Shown: piece after piece, positions 54,177 to 64,000 of the stretch
How the letters are laid out: every line of letters starts with the position of its first letter
Numbering within the stretch: the first letter of the stretch is position 1
The notes under the pieces: generated by a model
The model's input: only the letters and a program-made list of their open reading frames with translations
Told to the model about the DNA's origin: nothing
The model's database searches: none
From: Flammeovirgaceae bacterium
GTDB lineage: Bacteria; Bacteroidota; Bacteroidia; Cytophagales; Cyclobacteriaceae
Length of the DNA stretch: 64,000 nucleotides
Direction of reading: 5' to 3'
Assembly (NCBI GenBank): GCA_027487845.1
Contig: JAIYCV010000021.1
Location: 111,715 to 175,714, forward strand
Translations under genes and position numbers: made by a program

Positions 54177-57100
54177 ATGAGTAAAAAATTACTTGCTTAT
54201 TTTCTGGTGTTGTGCCCTCTTTTTGCAAGTGCGCAATTCGGTATTACGGGCAACTCTTTTTTAAATGGTGCCAATGACGGTATCTCTGGTTCGTATACCC
54301 TCAATAGTCAGGTAGGGTCGGAAGGTAATTTTGCCTCAAATTTTAATGCCTTATCTTCCGATCCGCCCACCATAACTTCATTTACTCCAACCGCTGGTGT
54401 GGTAGGTACTTCTGTAACAATTACAGGCACAAGGTTTGATACAACCCCATCCAGTAACATTGTTTATTTCGGAGCTACGCGCGCTGCGGTCATCGCTGCT
54501 ACCGCTAACCAGCTTACCGTAACGGTGCCTGCCGGTGCTACCTACCAGTCTATTTCGGTGCTTACCAATGGCCTCATTGCTTATTCAAAAGACCCATTCG
54601 TTCTCACTTTTGCTGGTCCTCCGGTCAACGCCTTTACCTACGGCCCTGAGGTAACATTTGGTGTAGGTTCGCGAGCAAGTATTTCGGTAGATTTTGATGG
54701 CGATGGCAAAGCCGATTTGGCAGGCTTTAACACTTCTGGAAATAGCGTATCAGTTTTGCCAAATGCAAGCACAGGAGTTGGTAATATTGCTTATAATGGC
54801 ACACCCATATCATTAGCAGTCGGTGGTAATCCCCTATATCTGTCAGCAGCCGATTTTGATGGCGATGGAAAGCAAGACATAATAGTATCTAACCGCAATA
54901 GCGCTACTATTTCGGTTTTAAGAAATGCAAGTATTGGGCCTGGATCTTTTGTTTTTGATGACAAGCTTGATTTTCTCACCAGTACTTACCCGCTTGGTGT
55001 TGCCGTGGGCGATTTTGACAAAGATGGAAAAGTGGATGCGGTGGTGGTTAACCAGCTGGGCGACAATTTTTCTGTGTTTAGAAATAACAGCACGGGTGTG
55101 GGCAACATCAGTTTTGAGCCAGATCAACAAGCCACCACGGGTGCGAGTTCGGCTCCTAAAAGTGTAGCAGTAGGCGATTTTGACAACGATGGGTTGGTGG
55201 ACTTAGCAATTGCTGCGCAGGGAAGCAATGAATTGGTGTTGCTCCGCAACTTAAGTTCTGGGCCTGGTAATATTGGTTTTGGCAATTTTTTGAATTTGCC
55301 GATAACGAATCCCACCTCAGTTGCCATCGGAAATTTGGATAACGATGACAATTTAGACATTGCAGCCACTGATGCATCTAACGGCTTGGTGTCCATTTTT
55401 AGAAATACGGGGGGACTAACATTTGCAAGCAGCGTTGATTTTCCTACTCCTTCCCTGGCGGGAGATGTTACTATAGGCGATATCGATGGCGATGGAAGAC
55501 AAGACTTAGTAGTGGGTGGACAGGATTTACACTCCATTTTCAGAAACACCAATACAGGGCCGTCTATTTCCTTTGCTCAGAGATTGGATATTAACTCCAC
55601 TTTTTTTGTCGGAGGTCAACGAATTTTTACCGATGCCGACAACGATGGTAAGTCAGACTTAGCCTACACCAATGCCGATGGTGAGGCGGTAGTATTGAGG
55701 TATGCCAATGTGCCAAATATCACCTCTTTCTCCCCGCAAGCCGTTCCCATAGGGTCTCAAATCATCATCACGGGATCAAATTTCGACCCCATAGCTGCAA
55801 ACAATACGGTCAGTTTCAATGGCACCAATGCCACACCCATTGCTTCAACCTCTAATTTTATCACTGTAGTTGTGCCGGTAGGCGCCACTACTGGCTCACT
55901 CTCAGTTACCGTCAACAGCCAAACAGCGTATGCCAACCTAAATTTTAGCGTAGGCTCTACCGCTCTCTATGGCATGACAGAGCAGGGAGGAGCCTATGGC
56001 ACTGGTATACTTTATAAAATTAATAATGACGGTACTGGCTTTACTAAAATACATGATTTTGACAACACGGGAGCGCCAAAAGGGGGACTTACTTTAGCTC
56101 TCAACGGTCTGTTATATGGCTTTACTTCAACAGACGCTGGCTTGGGCTTCGGGTCGGTTTTTGAATTTGATCCCTCTACAAATACAGTCACTCCTAAGCA
56201 ATTCTTTGACAATACAAACGGAGCTACCCCTTACGGAAGCCTAACACTCGCACCCAATGGGAGTTTGTATGGTATGAGTTTTAAGGGAGGTTTTGGTGGC
56301 ATCGGGACGCTCGTACAGTATGACCCGGATAAGGATATACTTAGCGAGAAATTTAGCTTTGACGGGAATCTCTCATTTAAGGGAGCATACCCCACAGGCG
56401 ACTTGGTATTGGCAAACAATGGCAAGTTATATGGCATGACGCCACAAGGTGGAGGAGGCGATTTTGGGGTTTTATTTGAGTTTGACCCTGTTACCGAGGC
56501 ATACTCCGTAAAACATGAGTTTGACGGAGCCGCAACGGGTGCTACTCCTTACGGAAGCCTTACCCTTGCCCCCGATGGCAAGTTGTATGGCACTACTTAC
56601 ACTGGTGGGGCTAATGCAGGAGGCACTATTTTTGAATTTGATCCGGCTACTGGGATTTTCGCAAAACGATTTGATTTTCAATCTAACGAAGAAGGCGACA
56701 GTCCTAGAGGTACGCTAATGCTAGGAACAGATGGTTTATTATATGGCACTACCGACACCAATAGCGACTTCGGGGTTGGTAATACATTCATTTTTAACCC
56801 TACCGATGGAACTGTTGCACCTATAGGTATTGGCGCATTGGAGCCCGGCTTTGGCTACAGAGTCTATGGCTCATTTACTCAGTCCTCCAATGGAAAACTA
56901 TACGGAACCGCTTCTGAGGGCGGGGACAACAATACAGGAACGCTATTCGAAATTGATTTGTCGGCAGGCCCGAGCGCTATTAAATTGCTTGACTTTGATG
57001 CTGTTGGCATTAATGCCAATGGCTCTATCCCCGCCAATAGCAGGTTGGTGGAGGTGGCCTATACACCACCTCCTCCTCCCACTGCCCCTATCATCACCTC

Positions 57101-60100
57101 CATTTCCCCTGTTTCGGTTGAGCAAGGCAAAGAAATAACCATTACAGGAACTAACTTTGGCGCAACTCCTGTCGCGTATTTGGGCGGCGTACGAGCGCCT
57201 GTAACCTCGGTTTCGCCTACGTTTAGGGTTGAAGTGCCTTATGGAGCTAGTTCTGGGCCCATAACGGTGCTAAACACCACCACAGGCCTTTCTGCACAAT
57301 CTTCGCAACATTTAACGATTTCGTATGCTGGGCCTGGCGTAATAGAAAACGTAGGAACACCTACATTTGACTCACCCACCCCCTACGCGGGTGGGGCGGG
57401 CTTGCAAGAAGGGCTAGTGGTAGCTGATTTTGACCTGGACGGAAACCCTGATGTAGCGAGGATTATAGAGATCTCGCCCGGATCTGGAGAATTAGCGATT
57501 TCTAAAGGATCAGCGAATGGCTCACTTTCGGGAGCAATTGCCTATGCAGGCATTTCCATCATAAGAGATATGGTAGCTGCCGATGTAACTAACGATGGCA
57601 GGCTAGACTTAATCACCACCAACGAGTCCGACAACTCTATTACAGTTTATATCAATAGCTCTACCCTCAACAACATGAGCTTTGAAACTCCTTATACGGT
57701 TAATTCCGGAGGGGACAGCCCTACGGGATTGGCGGTTGCCGATTTGGATCTAGATGGCCTCATGGAAATTGTTGTCGTCAACAGGGGTTCGAATAATGTT
57801 TCCATTCACAAAATAGTTCAATTATCGCCCTTCCAGTTGGAAACACCATCCGGTAAATTGTCTACGGGCTCTGATCCAGTTGGTATCGCTATCGGGAACT
57901 TAGATAATGGAATTGCCCCCGACCTAGTGGTGAGTTTATTTGATGGTTCGAATGCTCAGGTGTTTATCAATAACAGCACCCCCGGCACGTTTACTTTTAA
58001 TACGGCTATTAGCCTTGCGGCAAAACACCCCGCGGCTTTTTCAGGGTTTAACCCTGGCGCGGTGGCCTTGGCCGATTTAGATGGCAATGGGGTGTTTTTA
58101 GACATTATTGTGGCCATGTATAACGGTAGCGTGGTGCAAGTATTTAAGAATGCTACCAGCGAGGGCAACTTTGCACTTGGTCCTTATAAAACTATTGATG
58201 ATGGTGCGGTTAACAACCCCAAGGACATTGCCGTGGGCGATATTGATGGCGATGACAAAGTAGATATTGCAATTGCCAATTTAAATGGAAGCCCGGTGGT
58301 TGTTCGCAACACATCCACTCCGGCCGCATTAAGTTTTGAAGCACCCGTAGATTTCCCGATTGGCGAGGCTAGTATGGGCATAGCCATTAACGACCTTAAC
58401 AAAGACGAAGCTCCTGAATTGATTGTGAAAGGTGAGAATAGTCTTGCAGTGCTTGAGAACACCAACAGCGTTGTGCCACCCCCGCCACCTTCCCTTTTCC
58501 CTCCAGGCACTAATGGACTTTATTTTGATGGATCAGATGACTATGCCACAACCACTGGGTCAGTGCCAGTAACTACACCTGTTACTACTTGGGAAGTATG
58601 GATAAAACCGGCCGAAATCAAAACCGGAGTGATCCTTTCTACGCTTGCGCCAAGCGGCTCTGGCTTAGCTGGGTTTGATTTGCGTTTGCTGTCATCAGGA
58701 AAAATTCAATGGAGTTTGGGAGAAGATGGAAATAGGGACTCACATACGTCTGTCGCATCCGTAGAGGTAAACAAATGGACTCATATCGCTGCCACTTATG
58801 ACGGAACTAATCTTCGAATATTTATCAACGGGGTGGAGGATAGTTTTACCGATTCTTCTCGTACACCGGATGCCAAAAGTGGGCTTGCTATTGGCACTGC
58901 TTACGATCTTTACTTCCACGGTCAAATAGACGAGGTACGTATTTACAGCACAGTGCGTACAGCCGCGCAAATTGCCGTAGATCTTGCTACCACAAATGCA
59001 TTGGATGGCGTAATGATTTACTTCCCTATGAATGCAACCACTGGCCAACAAATGTCAAATACAACATTGTTTGATATTGTAGGCCAATTAGGCACTTCGG
59101 ATGGGCATGACGATGAAGATCCGTTGTGGGCGATTCGGGTAACCAACACCAACGATTTGAACTCTGGTTCTTTGCGCGATGCCATTACTCAAGCAAATAT
59201 TGACCCTGACAAAAATTACATTGATTTTTCTATTCAGCAAGATGGTACCGTAAGTATCATTGCGCCAGCCGCTCCGCTGCCTGTTATTTCGCAGCCGGTT
59301 ATTATCGATGGGTATTCGGCTTACGGTTCGGCAGTCAATACCAACCTTAATCTTACTAACGGCACCAATGCCAAGTTGCGAGTGGAATTGCAACTCAGCG
59401 CCATCTCGTCTGCTGCTGGTATTTCAATAAGCGGAACGAATGGTGCCGTGATAAAAGGTCTTGCTATGTATGGATTAAACAGCAGCGGTGCTGCCGGTAT
59501 GATTGATGTAGTTGCCGGCAGCAATAATACACGTATTGCAGGTAATTTTATTGGATTAAGGGCCGATGGCTCGGCTGGTGCCAATAACAGTTTTGGTGTT
59601 TTTGTATTTAATTCTAGTAACACTGTTATTGGGCAGGGGCTTGCCAATGTCAATGTTATCGCTCGCACAGTTGACCGGGCTATTTTGCTCAATGCTGCCA
59701 ACAATAGTACCGTAGAATTAAACCTTATTGGTACCAATTTGGACGGTAACTCGGGTTCCTCGGGTTCTCAGGTTAGTGGCGTGGAAGGGATCAACATTAC
59801 TGGGGCTACTATTAAAGGTAATATCATCGCACATTCAGTTTCAATTGCAGGTGCGATAGCCTTGAGCAATGTCACTAATTCTACTATATCGAGCAATAGA
59901 ATTGGCGTGGGTGGGGGAGGAGCAGCGCTTCCTAATATTGACGGTATAAAGGCAACGAATGGCTCTGCGGGTAACCAAATTCAGTTCAATACCATTGCTA
60001 ATAACACTGGGACAGGCATCGTAATTAATGACGGACTAGGGTCGTCTATAAACAATGCCATTACGCAAAACAGTATTTACCAAAACGGTAGCGGGGGTAT

Positions 60101-63100
60101 TTCGCTCATCAACAACGCTAATAATAATAAGGCCTCACCTTCTATTGCCAGTGCCACCAACTTTACTGTTTCCGGTTCTGGCAACAATGGAGATGTGGTA
60201 GAAGTATTTGCCAATAACTCGGGCGAAAATCAAGGGCGCACTTTCAAAAGCAAAACTACCGTTACTTCTGGCAACTGGAGCGTTTCGGGGCTTTTTACGG
60301 TGGGTGATAACATTACAGCTACAGCTACAGATGTAAGCAACAATACTTCGGCTTTTTCAGCAGCACGAGTGGTGGCTAGCGTACCCTTTCCAACTATCAC
60401 CTCGTTCTCGCCAACCTCTGGGCCAGTGGGCACCCCCGTTACAATTACAGGTACAAATTTCAATACAACGCCTGCCAACACCCGCGTGTATTTTGGAGCG
60501 GTCAAAGTGACACCTTCAGCGGCCACTGCCACTTCGCTTACCGTAACCGTGCCGCCAGGCGCTACTTCGATATCACCGATTACCGTGCAAGATGTACCAT
60601 CTGGCCTCCAGAGAAGTTCAACTGGTAGTACAACCCCATCTTTTGCTGTTACGAGTTCAGTTCCTGTCCCCTTGGGTTACCAGAGTTCTTCTGTCTCAGC
60701 GGGAAATGCCCCATTTCGGGTGGCAATTGCCGATTTTAATAGCGATGGTAGACCTGATTTAGCAGCCGCAAACAAAAACTCAAACGATGTGAGCGTGCGC
60801 CTTGGCGATGGAGCAGGTGGATTTTCCGCTGCTACCAACTTTAATGTCGGAAAAGACCCCTTTGGTATAGTGGCGGGCGATTTCAATAACGATGGCAATA
60901 CCGATTTTGCGGTAGTCAACTCAATTTCCGCTAGTGTTGTCGTTTGGTTTGGAAATGGCGGTGGGAATTTTCCCACGAGTAGTTCTACCTCGGTAGGAGC
61001 GGCTAGCCCTTCATCATTGGCAGCTGGCGACTTTAACCAAGACGGAGTGTTAGACCTATTAACAGGTAATTATGGATCAGACAATGTACGGGTGCTATTG
61101 GGCAATGGTGCCGGGGGATTTGTTGTAGGCACCACCGTTTCAGTCGGAAATTCTCCAGCGAGCATTGCTACAGGAGATTTCAATAGCGATGGTAGGGTTG
61201 ACTTTGTTACCGCAAATGCCGGAACGAATGATGTCAGCATCCGCTTTGGCACTGGCGATGGTAACTTTACGGGCACAACCACGATTGCTGGAATAGGCAG
61301 TAACCCTGCCGTTACTGTGGGTGATTTGAATGGCGATGGAAAAGCAGATTTAGTTACTACCAGCGAGGGAAGCGGCTTTAGTGTCCATTTAAGTAATGGC
61401 CTTGGTGGATTTGCAGCCCCATCAACAACTGCGGTGGCAGGAGTATCGGTTCCTTCGGCCACGGTGGCGGATTTCAATGGAGATGGCAATGCGGATGTAG
61501 CAGTGGCCACTGCCTTGAACACCGTTGTAATAAATTTGGGCAACGGTGCTGGTGGATTCGTGGGAGGGACTACAGTAAACACAGGAGCATCGCCTCGGGC
61601 AATGGCAGTTGGCGATTTTAATCTTGATGGTAAAGCCGATTTAGCGGTAGGAAGTTTTACTACTAACAATGTAACAATTTTGGAGTGGGCTGTACCTCCC
61701 ACGATCACTTCCTTCACGCCCACCTCTGGGCCTGTAGGCACTTCTGTAACCATTACTGGCACGAACTTCAATACAACGCTAGCCAACAACATTGTTGTTT
61801 TTGGTGCTACAGCCGCCACCGTTACGGCTGCTACCGCTACCGAGCTTACGGTTACCGTGCCTGTGGGTGCTACCTATGTGCCCATCACTGTGCTAGATGC
61901 CACCAGCGGCCTACTGGCCTACTCCAGTAGCTTCTTCACCCCTACGTTCACCCCAAATAAAGGCAGCATTACCAGTGCAGACTTTGACTCAAAAGTAGAC
62001 TATATTACGGGTTCAATGCCATTTTCCGTTGCCATAGGCGATTTGGATGGCGATGGCAAGGCAGACCTGGCGGTGGCGAATCTTAATGTCAATTCGGTTT
62101 CCATTTTCAGGAACACCAGCACGGGGGCGGGCAATGTCAGTTATGCAGCCAAAGTAGATTTTACCACAGGTGATAACCCTGCTTCCGTTGCCATAGGCGA
62201 TTTGGATGGCGATGGCAAGGCAGACCTAGCGGTGGCGAATTATGGCGGCACTAGTAACTCAGTTTCTATTTTCCTCAACACTAGCACGGGGGTGGGCAAC
62301 ATTGGATATGCTGCTAAAGTGGACTATAGCACAGGTTCATCGCCACGGTCCGTAGCCATTGGCGATTTGGATGGCGATGGCAAGGCAGACTTGGCGGTGG
62401 CGAACACTTTTAGCAACACGGTATCCGTTTTCCGGAACACCAGCACGGGGGCGGGCAATGTCAGTTATGCCGCCAAAGTGGACTATGCCACGGGCACAAG
62501 CCCAATTTCCGTAGCCATAGGCGATTTGGATGGCGATGGCAAGGCCGATCTTGCGGTGGCGAATAATGGCAGCACCTCAGTATCCGTTTTCCGGAACACC
62601 AGCACGGGGGTCGGCAACATTGGCTATGCTGCTAAAGTAGACTTTACCACGGGCTCACTGCCATTTTCCGTATCCATAGGCGATTTGGATGGCGATGGCA
62701 AGGCAGACTTGGCGGTAGCGAATAGTAGCAGCACCTCCGTATCCGTTTTTAGGAACAATAGCACGGGAGCAGGCAATATTGGCTATGCTGCTAAAGTAGA
62801 CTTTACCACGGGCTCACAGCCACTCTCCGTATCCATTGGCGATTTGGATGGCGATGGCAAGGTAGACTTGGCGGTGCCGAATTCAGGTAGCACCTCGGTT
62901 TCCGTTTTCAGGAACACCAGCACAGGGGTGGGCAACATTGGCTATGCCGCCAAAGTGGACTATACCACAGGGTCAGACCCAATTTTAGTAGCCATAGGGG
63001 ATTTGGATGGTGATGGCAAGGCAGACTTGGCGGTGGCGAATAGTAACAGCACCTCGGTTTCGGTTATCAGGAACAACCCTGTTTTTGCGCCAGTAATTAC

Positions 63101-64000
63101 TGGGGTATCTATTCCAAATGTATCCATGAAGATTGGTGATGTGGTCACAGCCACTATTGCCCTAAATAGTAATGCCGAAGTCTTCACGTTGGGTGTTTCC
63201 ACGATCGGTGGTTTTCCCCTGTCGGGATTAAGTAAAATTGATAATACTACGTATACGGCTACCTTCGTAATTGCTTCTGGCGGAACAGACGTGGCTGCTG
63301 GGAGCAACATTCCCGTGAGCGTTGTGCTAAGTGGTGTTGGTGGCAGCAGCGCGCCTTTCCTTATTGCAATAGCGCAAGGAGCTGATCAAATTGATGCAAA
63401 TGCTCCTACGGTCACGAGCGTTACATCTTCCACAGCCAACGGTATCTATGGGGTGGGGTCAGTCATTGCAGTGAATGTGGTATTTAGCGAATTGGTGAAT
63501 GTGACAGGCACACCAACTATTACTCTAGAGACGGGGGCTATAGACCGAACTGTTAATTACGCCAGTGGAACAGGAACAAATACACTTACGTTCAACTATA
63601 CGGTCCAGGCAGGAGATGTTTCTGCTGACCTCGACTATGTGAACACTACAGCGCTCACCGCTGGAACTTCTATTCTTGATGTTGGCTTGAACAATGCTTC
63701 GCTTACACTTTTTACCCCGGGAGCTGCAGGGTCTTTAGGTTCCAACAAGGCCATCGTGATTGATGGCGTGGCAGCTACAGTTACCATTAATCAGGCGGTA
63801 GCGCAGGCAGACCCCACGAACACGGGCCCTGTGAACTTTACCGTGGTGTTCGGCAAAGCGATCAACCCATCTACTTTCACTTCAGCCGACATTACGATAG
63901 GCGGCACGGCAACGGGGGTTACCGTCCAGGCACCGACAACCAGTGACAACATTACTTGGAACGTCCCAGTGAGTGTTACCGGCCCAGGTACGATCATCGC
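54177..64000 (+). CDS. Giant secreted mosaic protein, 3' end outside window (at least 3274 codons)
   Basis: ATG at 54177, signal peptide [19 protein letters not shown], no stop before the window ends. Modules by residue: IPT/TIG (63-145); FG-GAP array (158-512); IPT (512-592); Gloeo/Verruco-type repeats LYGMTxxGGxxxxGxxFxxD (597-962); IPT (967-1055); FG-GAP (1057-1438); LamG/concanavalin-like domain (1447-1630); right-handed beta-helix with [13 protein letters not shown] (1648-1985); Ig-like (1987-2068); IPT (2070-2151); FG-GAP (2175-2503); IPT (2505-2592); seven near-identical FG-GAP repeats (2602-2970); then adhesin/Ig-like repeats with [16 protein letters not shown]. Very likely a T9SS-type surface protein; its sorting tail, if any, lies outside. 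I checked the frame at five positions, not every codon. Confidence 0.85.
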   Translation, partial: MSKKLLAYFLVLCPLFASAQFGITGNSFLNGANDGISGSYTLNSQVGSEGNFASNFNALSSDPPTITSFTPTAGVVGTSVTITGTRFDTTPSSNIVYFGATRAAVIAATANQLTVTVPAGATYQSISVLTNGLIAYSKDPFVLTFAGPPVNAFTYGPEVTFGVGSRASISVDFDGDGKADLAGFNTSGNSVSVLPNASTGVGNIAYNGTPISLAVGGNPLYLSAADFDGDGKQDIIVSNRNSATISVLRNASIGPGSFVFDDKLDFLTSTYPLGVAVGDFDKDGKVDAVVVNQLGDNFSVFRNNSTGVGNISFEPDQQATTGASSAPKSVAVGDFDNDGLVDLAIAAQGSNELVLLRNLSSGPGNIGFGNFLNLPITNPTSVAIGNLDNDDNLDIAATDASNGLVSIFRNTGGLTFASSVDFPTPSLAGDVTIGDIDGDGRQDLVVGGQDLHSIFRNTNTGPSISFAQRLDINSTFFVGGQRIFTDADNDGKSDLAYTNADGEAVVLRYANVPNITSFSPQAVPIGSQIIITGSNFDPIAANNTVSFNGTNATPIASTSNFITVVVPVGATTGSLSVTVNSQTAYANLNFSVGSTALYGMTEQGGAYGTGILYKINNDGTGFTKIHDFDNTGAPKGGLTLALNGLLYGFTSTDAGLGFGSVFEFDPSTNTVTPKQFFDNTNGATPYGSLTLAPNGSLYGMSFKGGFGGIGTLVQYDPDKDILSEKFSFDGNLSFKGAYPTGDLVLANNGKLYGMTPQGGGGDFGVLFEFDPVTEAYSVKHEFDGAATGATPYGSLTLAPDGKLYGTTYTGGANAGGTIFEFDPATGIFAKRFDFQSNEEGDSPRGTLMLGTDGLLYGTTDTNSDFGVGNTFIFNPTDGTVAPIGIGALEPGFGYRVYGSFTQSSNGKLYGTASEGGDNNTGTLFEIDLSAGPSAIKLLDFDAVGINANGSIPANSRLVEVAYTPPPPPTAPIITSISPVSVEQGKEITITGTNFGATPVAYLGGVRAPVTSVSPTFRVEVPYGASSGPITVLNTTTGLSAQSSQHLTISYAGPGVIENVGTPTFDSPTPYAGGAGLQEGLVVADFDLDGNPDVARIIEISPGSGELAISKGSANGSLSGAIAYAGISIIRDMVAADVTNDGRLDLITTNESDNSITVYINSSTLNNMSFETPYTVNSGGDSPTGLAVADLDLDGLMEIVVVNRGSNNVSIHKIVQLSPFQLETPSGKLSTGSDPVGIAIGNLDNGIAPDLVVSLFDGSNAQVFINNSTPGTFTFNTAISLAAKHPAAFSGFNPGAVALADLDGNGVFLDIIVAMYNGSVVQVFKNATSEGNFALGPYKTIDDGAVNNPKDIAVGDIDGDDKVDIAIANLNGSPVVVRNTSTPAALSFEAPVDFPIGEASMGIAINDLNKDEAPELIVKGENSLAVLENTNSVVPPPPPSLFPPGTNGLYFDGSDDYATTTGSVPVTTPVTTWEVWIKPAEIKTGVILSTLAPSGSGLAGFDLRLLSSGKIQWSLGEDGNRDSHTSVASVEVNKWTHIAATYDGTNLRIFINGVEDSFTDSSRTPDAKSGLAIGTAYDLYFHGQIDEVRIYSTVRTAAQIAVDLATTNALDGVMIYFPMNATTGQQMSNTTLFDIVGQLGTSDGHDDEDPLWAIRVTNTNDLNSGSLRDAITQANIDPDKNYIDFSIQQDGTVSIIAPAAPLPVISQPVIIDGYSAYGSAVNTNLNLTNGTNAKLRVELQLSAISSAAGISISGTNGAVIKGLAMYGLNSSGAAGMIDVVAGSNNTRIAGNFIGLRADGSAGANNSFGVFVFNSSNTVIGQGLANVNVIARTVDRAILLNAANNSTVELNLIGTNLDGNSGSSGSQVSGVEGINITGATIKGNIIAHSVSIAGAIALSNVTNSTISSNRIGVGGGGAALPNIDGIKATNGSAGNQIQFNTIANNTGTGIVINDGLGSSINNAITQNSIYQNGSGGISLINNANNNKASPSIASATNFTVSGSGNNGDVVEVFANNSGENQGRTFKSKTTVTSGNWSVSGLFTVGDNITATATDVSNNTSAFSAARVVASVPFPTITSFSPTSGPVGTPVTITGTNFNTTPANTRVYFGAVKVTPSAATATSLTVTVPPGATSISPITVQDVPSGLQRSSTGSTTPSFAVTSSVPVPLGYQSSSVSAGNAPFRVAIADFNSDGRPDLAAANKNSNDVSVRLGDGAGGFSAATNFNVGKDPFGIVAGDFNNDGNTDFAVVNSISASVVVWFGNGGGNFPTSSSTSVGAASPSSLAAGDFNQDGVLDLLTGNYGSDNVRVLLGNGAGGFVVGTTVSVGNSPASIATGDFNSDGRVDFVTANAGTNDVSIRFGTGDGNFTGTTTIAGIGSNPAVTVGDLNGDGKADLVTTSEGSGFSVHLSNGLGGFAAPSTTAVAGVSVPSATVADFNGDGNADVAVATALNTVVINLGNGAGGFVGGTTVNTGASPRAMAVGDFNLDGKADLAVGSFTTNNVTILEWAVPPTITSFTPTSGPVGTSVTITGTNFNTTLANNIVVFGATAATVTAATATELTVTVPVGATYVPITVLDATSGLLAYSSSFFTPTFTPNKGSITSADFDSKVDYITGSMPFSVAIGDLDGDGKADLAVANLNVNSVSIFRNTSTGAGNVSYAAKVDFTTGDNPASVAIGDLDGDGKADLAVANYGGTSNSVSIFLNTSTGVGNIGYAAKVDYSTGSSPRSVAIGDLDGDGKADLAVANTFSNTVSVFRNTSTGAGNVSYAAKVDYATGTSPISVAIGDLDGDGKADLAVANNGSTSVSVFRNTSTGVGNIGYAAKVDFTTGSLPFSVSIGDLDGDGKADLAVANSSSTSVSVFRNNSTGAGNIGYAAKVDFTTGSQPLSVSIGDLDGDGKVDLAVPNSGSTSVSVFRNTSTGVGNIGYAAKVDYTTGSDPILVAIGDLDGDGKADLAVANSNSTSVSVIRNNPVFAPVITGVSIPNVSMKIGDVVTATIALNSNAEVFTLGVSTIGGFPLSGLSKIDNTTYTATFVIASGGTDVAAGSNIPVSVVLSGVGGSSAPFLIAIAQGADQIDANAPTVTSVTSSTANGIYGVGSVIAVNVVFSELVNVTGTPTITLETGAIDRTVNYASGTGTNTLTFNYTVQAGDVSADLDYVNTTALTAGTSILDVGLNNASLTLFTPGAAGSLGSNKAIVIDGVAATVTINQAVAQADPTNTGPVNFTVVFGKAINPSTFTSADITIGGTATGVTVQAPTTSDNITWNVPVSVTGPGTII
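61980..63085 (+). repeat. Seven near-identical tandem FG-GAP repeats (159-165 bp)
   Basis: The GGC/GGG codon before the GDLDGDG core recurs at 62037, 62196, 62361, 62520, 62679, 62838 and 62997: spacing 159, 165, 159, 159, 159, 159 bp. Around each, about 40 bases (gat-ttg-gat-ggc-gat-ggc-aag) are almost unchanged. Confidence 0.92.

Noticed and set aside
61070..61819. 249-residue minus-strand open frame, and similar ones across 54-64 kb
   Set aside because: Antisense shadow of the giant plus-strand repeat gene; Pro/Val/Ser-rich repeats of low complexity without known motifs.
61980..63085. Regularly spaced repeats as a possible CRISPR array
   Set aside because: Period of 159-165 bp, coding throughout, and the units are FG-GAP domains; no 23-47 bp repeat/spacer pattern and no cas genes.

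Overview
The window reads as chromosomal DNA of a member of the Bacteroidota, most likely order Cytophagales. The basis is a TonB-dependent receptor paired with a DUF4249 lipoprotein, a type IX secretion (T9SS) C-terminal sorting domain, an RRM/glycine-rich RNA-binding protein, a DUF5117-type zincin, several outer-membrane beta-barrels, and promoter-like TAnnTTTG elements (the Bacteroidota -7 box) in front of many genes. Shine-Dalgarno sequences are mostly absent. No plasmid, phage replication, integrase, transposase or CRISPR signals were seen.

Layout. 0-40 kb is a compact, mixed-strand housekeeping region: TonB receptor/DUF4249 pair (cut by the left edge), RRM protein, a SnoaL-like protein coupled to an overlooked 34-residue membrane peptide, a PAS histidine kinase, two RNA/rRNA methyltransferases, an FG-GAP lipoprotein with a c-type heme motif, typA, an OmpL47-type Ig-repeat protein, guaA followed by a TPR/periplasmic-binding lipoprotein-like receptor, a beta-barrel and apt, a Lon N-domain protein, two tandem small secreted paralogues, a fused isobutyryl-CoA mutase (icmF), a sugar porter, an SF1B helicase, a second TonB receptor, a zincin plus secreted START protein, an amino-acid permease, hsp20, asnS, rpoN and a PAP2-like membrane protein, then a tRNA-Arg(ACG).

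40.4-64 kb is different: three very large exported modular proteins on the + strand. They are a 2461-residue IPT/FG-GAP/PKD protein with a T9SS sorting tail, a 1313-residue fibre-like protein with 17-residue beta-roll repeats and a C-terminal Peptidase_S74 intramolecular chaperone, and an IPT/FG-GAP/LamG/beta-helix mosaic of at least 3274 codons that is still open at the right edge. Only a Uma2-family nuclease-like gene, a periplasmic binding protein and about 670 bp of decayed-looking sequence lie between them. This is best read as a cell-surface/adhesin locus. The most recent event visible in it is the expansion of seven 159-165 bp FG-GAP repeats near 62-63 kb.

Regulatory reading. Promoter calls rest on the TAnnTTTG box; only a few have a well-spaced upstream TTG (tRNA-Arg, rpoN, the beta-barrel at 39.2 kb, the zincin). 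Inverted repeats sit exactly over start regions of typA, icmF and the trmH/methyltransferase divergent gap, and are candidate operators or RNA hairpins. All functional assignments come from reading motifs by eye; no database search was run.
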